Assembly: GCA_008360955.1 (NCBI GenBank)
Contig: LUCM01008144.1
Span: 108,210-172,209, forward strand
Direction of reading: 5' to 3'
Length of the DNA: 64,000 nt
Source: Fasciolopsis buskii
Taxonomy: Eukaryota > Platyhelminthes > Trematoda > Plagiorchiida > Fasciolidae
In this document: piece after piece, positions 55,659 to 64,000 of the stretch
How the letters are laid out: every line of letters starts with the position of its first letter
Numbering within the stretch: position 1 is the first letter of the stretch
Notes under the pieces: model-generated
Seen by the model: the letters and a program-made list of their open reading frames with translations, nothing else
What the model was told of the DNA's origin: nothing
Databases searched by the model: none
Made by a program: the position numbers and the translations under genes

Positions 55659-58600
55659 CTGGAAGAAACCGAAAATAGGACATGCTTATTTTTGAGTGCA
55701 CCAACCGACGACTTTCAAATCTGGTACTGCTGATCACCAGCCCGTGGTCGACCGATAGCGCTTATTTGAGATGCTCCGGTTTTTAAACCGCTTCTAAAGT
55801 ACATCCAAACAACATCATTGTTACGAATAAGGCGACGGAACTACGAGTGGTTCGCGATGACATAAAGAGTGTTCTGGATAAAAGTAAGAACCAGCGGCGA
55901 ATTAACCGAGTTATCAATCAGCCTTTGAAATGACCGGGTGAAAATGTTGCTGCACAGCTACAGAAACCTAAACAAATCCTACGCTGATGTCGTCTCGGAT
56001 ACCGATAAAATGCTTACAATCTGAGCAAGAAACTCAGCAACTACAAGGAGTCGAAAAATGGCAATCTGGGCATCGAAGTGCACCAATATTTTAAGTGGTT
56101 ATAAAAAGATCCATTCATTAAAAGAATACATCATACGTGAGAATATTCGCTTTGACCGAGCGTCTGTGTCCCACTAAACCCGTAAACATATAAGCCACAA
56201 ATAATCTGAAGCACGTTGACAAATCTAGTGCCGTCCATGAGAAGAACTAGGTTTATTTTATTTATTATTCAAACAAACTCATATAGCCTTGGTATGAGTC
56301 GGTTTTTTTCGTCCGCGTAGGGATAATGCATATTGGAATAAATGTAACTAATCGCAAACAGAAAAACTCAAATCTGGCAAACAAGGAACTCACGATTTTG
56401 GAATGAGCTTGCAACAAACTAAAACTTGTCGAAAGTGGCTCGTAAGCGATGCCGACTTTAAGTACGGCTCGATGGTAATTTGACTAGGATTTTAGGTTCC
56501 CAAGAGAGGAAGACAACCCGACGGTTGTGAAACCAGGGTGATAACGATAGCTAACAGGCATGACTCCTGGGCACAGTATCCCTACAGGGAGTACGAGCCA
56601 CACAGAAACCAATGGACGCGTACGCACAAAGATCCATCTGCTATTGCAATTCATGCCTTCATCCAGTGCTTCGGCTCACATTCACATTCCCCTATTTCAG
56701 TACACAGAGTAGGTTATAGTGAATGGTATATCGGCACTCGCTTACATGAACGGTGGACCTATTTGATCACGGTGCGTTAAGATGTGACTAGTTGTGATTG
56801 TCTGTCATAACGAGACTGCACCTTGACGAGGTGTGACGGCTTGCGTGCCTCAATGACCAAACGAGCTATACAGGTTGGCTTATCTCCAGCCGAAAATCCT
56901 ATCATGCTTGGAAGGTCAATGGGGGCCTGACGAAGTAGTCTCCCGCTCCTCCAGTGGGGGGATTGATCTGGGTTAGCGGCTCAGTCGGAAAAACGAGTGG
57001 AAGAATAATTGGTCCAAGTAGATGGGCTTCAACTCAGCTATACCCCGCTGCCTTGAGGTCAGATTCTTGTCACAACCACAGGCCTTAGTTAAGAACCCTA
57101 ATCGTTCCTCTGCTTAGCGGCTGGACTCCCTAGCAGTACCCATCCATCAATCCTCATGAGTTACAAGCCTACAAATAACTCCATACTGCAGGATAATCAG
57201 GACCGCGCTGCCCATTGCATCGAGCGGAGTGGATAGTGATAAGTATGCTACTGCTCAGAGTCCCCTCTTTTATTCAACCTGTCTCTTTTGTCTCCAACCC
57301 AATTTGTTTGCCCCCTCTGCCTACTCATAATGCCGACATCGATAACACGCCCGATACTCGCAACGGTTCATTGTCTAATGGTGTAGCAGGTGGTTTTCAA
57401 TCTGCTGGCCTCGTCAGCCTCTGAATCTCGGTTCCTTCAATGTGCGCACTTTAATGCAAGTTGGCCAACAGGCGTGTTTGGCTCTGACAGTGGACTCACT
57501 TTCGATTGATGCCTGCTGCATGAGTGAAACACGAAATCAGGACTCGAGGAGACTAATTCAACTGACTGCGTCTAATGTCTCGTCAAAATATTTCCCTCCC
57601 ACTTCAGGTGACGAAGCAGCTCAAGCCGTGGGTCAACGCGGTGTAGGAATAGTCTTGAGTGAGAATGCTGAAGCAACCCTTTTAGACTGGATCCCAGTCA
57701 ATAGTCGCTTGTGCGCCGTGCGACTGCAGAGATCCGACGGCGTCCGAAAGGATAGTAGTGTTAAGCGCAGTTTATTTGTTGTCCCGGCATGCGCTCCAAC
57801 AGACTGCAACACTGACATGGACAAAGACGAGTTTTACGATGATCTCGTTACCCTTGTTCGGAAGAGCAAAGGCTTTGACACTGTAGTGGCAGCAGGTGAT
57901 CTTAATGCACAAGTTGGAAAACTGAGTACATCAGTCCTGTTTAAGTGGGTGGTGCGCCTTGCCTGCTCAGCGAACAGATACTGAAGAAAGACTTCTCCAG
58001 TTTTGTGCAGACAATCATTTATTCCTATCTAGCACGAATTTCCGACACACTTCGCGTGCCATGTTTTGCATCCCTCCCAAGGAGTGGAAGAATCCATGTC
58101 GAGGCCAACACATGATGTGGAATGAGAAAATATAAAGCGAACTTAGGTAAATTAGATATCTCGCGTCTTCGTGGTTGGGGTCCGAAAGACCCGTCAACTA
58201 GCTGGCTGGAGACACTAAAGGATATGGCAGTGAACCGTGAACAGTGGCGATAGTGCTGTCATTTTCTATCGAATCAGAATGATTGAAAGAGTGCGTTTGT
58301 ACAGTTAGACTGTGTTTCGTGTGTTGGCTGCAGCAGCATCTTATCTGTTCCCGCCCGTGTAGGTCTACTATCTGTTTCACTCTTTTTATATAAACGTGTA
58401 ACTCTGGGGAAAGGCAGCGGTCAGTGAGGCTTGCCTTGCAGTTTAGCGCTGAATAGTGATGAGTTGTGACTGATAATTTCGTGCATTCCCATATTCGTAT
58501 ATCGACGTGTACATACCCTAGGACGTTTGCGGGCATGCTCTACGTGCAGTGACATTGCAAAAAATGAAACAACAACGGGACGTTGGAAGTTGAAATGACC

Positions 58601-61340
58601 ATGACTCGCTCGTTTGTCGACAACGTAGCCGATTAACTTACTTTGCGGATAGGAAATAAAGGGATTGGCGTACGAAGAGACTATATTTAACTTTACTTGG
58701 AATGATATAAAGAAAGTAGAATTCACAAACTCCTACCTTTTGAACCGAAACAGCTAAGACTATTTCAACTGAAACTTAAAGCTCAATAGGATTCCTATTG
58801 AATGGATCGCTGAACTTCATTGCATCTTGCCGGCAAGTGGCCGAAACCAGAGGCCGAACTCTGGAAGCAATGTAAAAAGTATGATGCGCCGTATTTGGCT
58901 TTCACTGTCGGATGCACTTTCAACTCAGTTTGTTTTATCACACTATGAGATACCATACCCCAGGTTTTACCAAACCCGTGTATTCTTCTGCACTGGAATT
59001 AAATAGGTCGAAATAAAAGCAACAGGTGAACTGAAATGCCCTAACTTTTCAAAAGTGACAAGAGGAAAGGAATTGATAATGAGGAATAATTAAGAAAGAG
59101 AAACAAAATCGTATGGCTGTCTGGATATGAACGGACAAGTCTAATCCAGCGAGTCTTTAATTAGTTAAACCAATCAAATCCAACTGGACCACTTTGAGTT
59201 ACATTAACTGGTCTCAGAAGGACAGACATGGTTCCAACGCGACTAAAGGCTATTAAAATAGTGAAAACTTGTCAGTTGAAATTAGTCTTTGCTCCATACT
59301 CCACGATCTAAAAGCCACATCTTTAGCCAGAGGTCGACTACAACTTGGCTTTTATGTAAAGCCCACCAAATACCTTGGCATCCAGGATTCGAAGCCAAAT
59401 ATATTTGACTTTTACAGGCATTTCTTTTATAGTTTGGCCCTACTTTAACCGTAGGCTTCTTACCAATTGTGGTGGTTAAACCAGTGTTATTTCTGGCGAA
59501 GGTCTCCAACATATTACGCGATGGATTTAAAGCGCTATTTCATTACCACAATGTTTCATGACAGGGATTTTAGAGTCATTGAAATCTTATTATGAGCTTT
59601 CCCATGGCATTCAAAGTGGTTTTTGTAAGATATTTCTTCGGAAGTTACGAGAAGGAGTCCATTTGAACACATCGTCGTCCTGTCATTGAAAAACGACCTG
59701 TGTATTCATGGAGAATTGATCGGATGCCCGAATTCAGCGAGATTTCTGGGAAACGCGCGGAGCTTTGAGACAGGAAAAGTCACAACATTTCGAAAAATGG
59801 CATTGGAAATGAAAAAGTCAGCTTTCACTGCCACCTTCAACATTTTGATGTTACCTCACTTTAAGACTACCATTAATGATGACAAATCCACTTGATCGTA
59901 CTTAGTTCTGAATGCGTCTGGGAAATGCGATTGTGGTATTTGATGTGGAGTCACCTCTAGAAAACCCTATTGCAATATCCTTGCTTGTGCAATCATTTGG
60001 ACCACAATTTTGACGTCTGAAGGATAATATACTCAAGTCTGAATGGTTACATGGGTAGAGACTGCCGCCTTTTCTCGACGGCTTCACTTTGTGAGGATGC
60101 ATCCGCACATTGTAGGTTCAGACTGTATTCACGAAAACTTGTTTGCTCTCGCATATAGGTATTGTTTATAATATGTGAGGCATGCGAAGACGCGAACTAC
60201 ACCCGATTGGCATACCGCTTATATTTGCCATCTAAATTACCGGCCCATTGTTTTCGTCCCTAACGGAGAATTACCAATTCTGTAATAGATAGGAGAGAGG
60301 TAAGTCACACCGGTGACCCCTTGAGTGAGATTTTAATGACAGAAAACCAATAGTTGAAAAAGATTTCAGATGATTAAACGATTGAGTACATAGTACTAGC
60401 CACGAAACCGGCAGTGTAATCCCCAAGGAATTTCGTCCATCCAAACACCACTACAAAGTCAAAAGCCATCTAGGAAAGCGAATAGTTCACCTGAACACAG
60501 AGAGGAGTAGTTCAACGAGTTTGAGTTCGGTTTGATATCAGTAAAGCACTGTTCAGTACAACTAATCCGATTCGGATTTTCTGGGTTTACAGGTAGAAGT
60601 AGTCTCATAATCAAAATAAATTTACCGTGTTAATAAGAAGCTTTCGTAATAAGAACAGGGCTTCAAAGAATAATTTTCTCACATTCGTCAACCGATTATT
60701 TTTTTATGGAATAATATACTATATGATATCCTTGTTAGGAACCATGGGTGGAAAAGCTGTAGATTGCTGCCATGGTTTCTTAATACTGAGTTTAGCGTTG
60801 ATATCACACGGTGAATTTTTTCAGGAAAACAATCTCCCACTACTAATACATACCAATTATTTTGTGTACTATGCCTCATGAATGAGTACAGTGGAAGGGA
60901 CATACTCCATAGCCCCTAAGCCCAAATACATTCTGGTGACTGGTAGTTACGACCATGAAACCTGAAATATCACCACACCACATAAGATCCCAGTAGGTCA
61001 GATATGGGAACGATTCGGACCGCAGCAGACTGCTATCTACCATCAAACCGACCGGCGAAATCGGGATTCGAGCTCCCAACTTTTGAGATGACAGACGTTC
61101 AATCCACTTGACTACCGCCGGTTATCCGATTTAATTTAGATATTCCAGAGGTTATGAACAAAGAAAACACTTATTTGGAATTCGAGAGCATTAAGAAATA
61201 AGACAGAGACACAAATATGTGACTTACAAAGCTTTTGCGATCACCCGACATGGAAGATATGCCGTTTCGTTTCAAATACTCTTCAATCTTTGTCTCGTGA
61301 ACGCCTTCCACGCTCACACCACGCCACTGCTGTTTGAATT
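55542..61340 (-). CDS. GTF2E2: GTF2E2, general transcription factor IIE subunit beta (3' part, 2 exons)
   Basis: TFIIE beta works with TFIIE alpha in the RNA polymerase II pre-initiation complex, recruiting and regulating TFIIH. Seen here: two minus-strand exons whose joined product matches the C-terminal part of human GTF2E2 (EEFQKLWRSVTVD, KIEEYLKRQGISSM, a basic RRKKP stretch, then NEHLAGVLKDYSD). The order and phases agree, and an AATAAA follows the stop. The winged-helix domains that make up the N-terminal part were not found between 61341 and 64000, so the 5' exons are either beyond the window or too diverged to see. The intron between the two exons is 5.6 kb and holds transposon remnants. 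The gene points towards WWOX on the same strand. Confidence 0.92.
57200..58280 (+). mobile_element. RTE-type LINE 5: endonuclease joined to 3' tail, reverse transcriptase deleted
   Basis: A leader (RNGSLSNGVAGGF, about 57360-57400), then a well-preserved endonuclease frame (57442-57960): FNVRTLMQVGQQ, SIDACCMSETR, GVGIVLSENAEATLLDWIPV, FDTVVAAGDLNAQVGKL. After DNHLFLSSTNFR (about 58020) the sequence jumps to LKDMAVNREQWR (58205-58250), the 3' end of RTE elements. The whole reverse transcriptase is missing. It lies in the GTF2E2 intron on the opposite strand. Confidence 0.88.
60690..60850 (+). mobile_element. Fold-back element copy 6 (short form)
   Basis: A short inverted-repeat element: TACTATATGATATCCTTGTT..., then ACCATGGGTGG and the reverse arm CCATGGTTTCTTAATACTG with GATATCACACGGTGAATTT. 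It ends CAATCTCCCACTACTAATAC, the family's terminal sequence. Confidence 0.72.
60930..61130 (-). mobile_element. tRNA-derived SINE (family C), copy 1
   Basis: In minus orientation: GGCGGTAGTCAAGTGGATTG (A-box region), CGTCTGTCATC, and GGGAGCTCGAATCCC (B-box region), then CGCCGGTC. The 3' side has ACATAAGATCCCAGTAGG on the plus strand. The two copies to the right share these blocks. Confidence 0.68.
61228..61340 (-). CDS. GTF2E2: GTF2E2 internal exon
   Basis: The acceptor is TCATTCGAATCTAAG (ending 61341), behind a pyrimidine-rich tract, and the donor is a perfect GTAAGT at 61227. Two bases plus 37 codons; phase 1 in, phase 0 out. If the previous exon ends in G the first residue is Glu, giving EFKQQWRGVSVEG, matching human EFQKLWRSVTVD. 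Then KIEEYLKRNGISSMSG matches KIEEYLKRQGISSMQE almost exactly, the strongest single match in the window. Confidence 0.94.
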
Positions 61341-61609
61341 CTTAGATTCGAATGAAGTGAAATAGAGGTGACAGCAAAGTTATATTATGATTACTACTAG
61401 TATTATTGTTACTATGATCATCATAGAATGTTTTCAGTCGTACAGTTCATGCATAAAAATGAAAACCTCACTTTGTGGATCAGTAGACACATTTACGACT
61501 TCTTAGTCAAGTCATAAAATACCGTTTTAATAAGTACATGAAGCATGCGAGTGGTGCAGCGAAAACGACCTACAGCTTCTAGGTCTTACTACAGTGTGGG
61601 GATTGGTAA

Positions 61610-61720
61610 TTATGAATCTAGAACGGACTGACACAGGACCACATAAGATCATAACAGGTCAAGCATGTTCACTTGCCGGCTGACAGCAAATTGCGGTTTT
61701 GCCACCAAAAAATCAAGCGT
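61610..61720 (-). mobile_element. SINE family C, fragment
   Basis: Plus-strand ACCACATAAGATCATAACAG and TTGCCGGCTGACAGC match the body of the family; the tRNA-like head is degraded. Confidence 0.5.
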
Positions 61721-64000
61721 TGTTATATGCATATTCAAAGTCTTTTTCTTGTAGAAAAGATTTTTTTCATATATGTAAGTCATTTTCACTGCGAACATAC
61801 ACTCCTTGTAATGATTTCGCATAGATAACATTGCAAGATGATGACTACAGATCAAGCGGTTGAAGTGGCTTGTAAAAGTGGACGTGGGGAGGAAATTAAG
61901 ATTAGGGTCACTCCATGAAATCCTAATCGTACTAGCCTCGACAAGAAAACCGTATGGCAAACCAGGAAGGTTTCCCGTACAAAATGAAAGCCGTATTATG
62001 AGGCAGACAAAAAATTACGATCCACAAAACGGTGGGTTGTTGGAGCAACCATTTGTTAAGCGTTGACTACCCGAATTACGTCATATTAGGTAATAAGTCC
62101 ACAGCTGTTCAACTGAAAACAGCCGTACCAACTAAATCACCTGTAAGCAGTTGCCCAAATAAACGAAAGATCAATCAGCAAAATAGTGTTAGTCCGTACT
62201 TCCTTTCAGCAAAATGAATTAATTCAAGCAAGATGCAGCATAAACAAACGAAGGTAGCTAATTAGAAGAGGCGTTTCTAGGAACCAATTAGATCAATGAA
62301 TTTCGTGTAGGCTTTTAGTCATGCTCACTTTTTATTCTACAGGAAATAAATTCTTCATTGGTGAAAATTCGATGGCAAGAGCGCAGAATTCTTTTCTTAT
62401 TACATGGATTCAGGGGGAATACGACGAAAGCAAAAAGAACGGAAGCCTATAAGACCCATAATACACGATAAGCACCAAACTGGAGGAAAGGGCCAAACAG
62501 ATTGGGCTTGATAACGCGGTTCTAGAGAAACGGAACCTTTTCATCTCGAATGCAGAATTCGATCTGGCTTTTTGCATCGCTATGAATTTGTCTTTAATTT
62601 TAGACGCAGTGGTTGCTTGTGAGGCGTGCAATAACGATCAAACTCAATACCAGTTTACTGACTGACATCAAACTCAGAGTGAATTGAAGAGGAAACAATG
62701 CGCTACTTAATTTACTTGATAGGAATGTGTATCTATCTATAATACGGCTTTGTCGAAACAGGTAATAATGGATTTATTTTTATGAAATGCATGAATATAG
62801 TGTCCTACAACCACTAGGGCTTGCTACACGGAGAGGAGAGGGAGAACCGGCAACCCTGACCTTGAAACTTAGAGTAGCTTAGAGCCACACAAGGCCTCAT
62901 CAGGCCGGGTATTGTAACGAGCCGGGTGACAGCCAGTTGCCGACCACCAACCAAGTGACCGGCGGATCTGGGATTCGAAACACCGACGTTTTTTGGTGAC
63001 AGACGCTTAATCCCCCTGATCAACTGCCGATTTCTTAATGACTTTCGCATTTTCTTGTGTTGTTGTTGCCCCATCGTACGATTGTTGTAAGAGCAGCATT
63101 GAGAGAAGAAACAGATTTCCACTAGTACCTACAGCGCTCGTCCCTAAAATAATTGTTCGGAAAAAAGTATCAACTCACTGGAAAAGCCCCTGTGAACATT
63201 ACTTAGACAGCAAAAATGAGTTGAAACGCCTTCATATGACACAAAAAGCCGGATGTAATATCGAATGAAGACCGATGCTACGAGTCGAAATCGAACCGGG
63301 GTTCTTCTGATATCCCTACAACTGACCTAGGACGCGGACTAGCTTGTGAGTATCCAATGTTGCGTAACCACTGACGAGACTAATCCAATAACTAAAAGCA
63401 AGTGAATAAGATTTAATCATGCTTTAATGGGATTTTCGCTCCAGCTCAATAGCCATCGACACCAACAGCAAACCCGGTTAGCTATGCGACGTTTGGCTGA
63501 ACCGTGTGCACCAGCTGTGAACAAAAACTATCACACGAACTAGGAATTCCAGCAAACAGTAATGCAGATGAGCAACCGGATCATATAAAACGGACGAGGT
63601 GCTCCACAGAAAGTTTCGTTTGTAGTCCTGGAGCCGATGTCCATTAGAGACACTCCGTTTCTCAAAACCAACTGAGTCTAATGGAGTAAAATTACACAAA
63701 CTCTTAAAGAAGGTCGTAAAAATTAGTGGATCGATGGAGTCGAAGAAATCGGGTTAGTAACTGCTTCGGAAAATAGCCACAGATTATGTGAACTCATATG
63801 CGACACGGGTGGACGGCCAGTGAGATGATATGCGACAGAAATGGAGAGCTCATTCATGGGCGGTGCTATGGTGGGAGCACAAAACGGACACACACACAAG
63901 TCTCAGTCCTCTGAGACCAATCACAAACGGGCGTACGAGCCTATGAGTAGTACAACACAATTGAGCACCGACACTGATCTGAATTTACACAAGGGGTGAC
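61721..64000. other. Right-edge region upstream of the GTF2E2 exon
   Basis: Apart from the SINE at 62825-63035, I found no exon here that matches the winged-helix part of TFIIE beta. Two plus-strand coding-like stretches (ending at 62217 and about 62664) are unassigned. Confidence 0.5.
62825..63035 (-). mobile_element. tRNA-derived SINE (family C), copy 2
   Basis: Plus strand: GAGCCACACAAGGCCTCATC, GACCGGCGGATCTGGGATTC, and TGACAGACGCTTAATCC. On the minus strand these form the A- and B-box-like head (GGCAGTTGATCAGGGG, GTTTCGAATCCC). Confidence 0.66.

Larger units (their letters stand above)
55659..61227 (-). other. GTF2E2 intron
   Basis: A 5.6 kb phase 0 intron with a GTAAGT donor and CTTCCAG acceptor. 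It holds an internally deleted RTE LINE on the plus strand (57200-58280), a short fold-back element (60690-60850) and a tRNA-derived SINE (60930-61130, continuing up to the exon). No other exon was seen. Confidence 0.8.

Noticed and set aside
1..64000. CRISPR arrays, operons, ribosomal RNA genes or other prokaryotic features.
   Set aside because: No regularly spaced direct repeats, ribosome-binding-site-led gene series or rRNA cores were seen; splice signals and LINEs mark the sequence as animal nuclear DNA.

Overview
The window is nuclear DNA of an intron-rich, retrotransposon-rich animal, most likely a parasitic flatworm and probably a digenean trematode. The grounds are many decayed RTE-type and CR1-type LINEs, Ty3/gypsy remnants, tRNA-derived SINEs, long introns with GT..AG borders, and no sign of prokaryotic gene organisation. 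The genus is an inference. Most open reading frames here are chance ORFs or transposon debris. Two real genes can be rebuilt from short exons, both on the minus strand.

Gene 1 is WWOX, the WW domain-containing oxidoreductase. It runs from the start codon in exon 1 (50199) to the stop codon in exon 8 (13817), about 36.4 kb. The exons are 50199-50102, 42713-42591, 40712-40589, 38853-38620, 31465-31353, 25045 to about 24943 or 24871, 16984-16654 and 14068-13817. All reading phases join except exon 6 to exon 7. The product would be roughly 440 residues: two WW domains, then a short-chain dehydrogenase (SDR) domain with a strongly altered cofactor-binding region but an intact Y-x-x-x-K active-site pair.

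Gene 2 is GTF2E2 (TFIIE beta). Only its 3' part was found: an internal exon at 61340-61228 and the last exon at 55658-55542, followed by a good polyadenylation signal at 55453-55458. It lies about 5.3 kb upstream of WWOX in the same direction. Its 5' exons were not found and may lie beyond 64000.

The rest by region. 1-13.8 kb: a Ty3/gypsy-type gag fragment, a 150-bp exact direct repeat beside an N, tRNA-type SINEs, fold-back elements, a CR1-like LINE (about 4.2-6.0 kb, minus) and an RTE LINE (about 11.3-13.1 kb, minus). 13.8-50.2 kb: WWOX, whose introns hold two RTE LINEs (20.3-22.4 minus; 28.2-30.8 plus), a Ty3/gypsy gag-pol remnant (44.3-46.7 plus), a nearly perfect inverted repeat with arms of about 387 bp (47991-49614), fold-back/SINE copies and several (AT)n tracts. 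50.2-64 kb: an intergenic spacer with an RTE fragment, GTF2E2 with an internally deleted RTE copy in its intron, and several tRNA-derived SINEs near the right edge.

Limits: exons were found by eye from splice signals, phase and remembered human proteins. No search or alignment program was run. Transposon borders are approximate.
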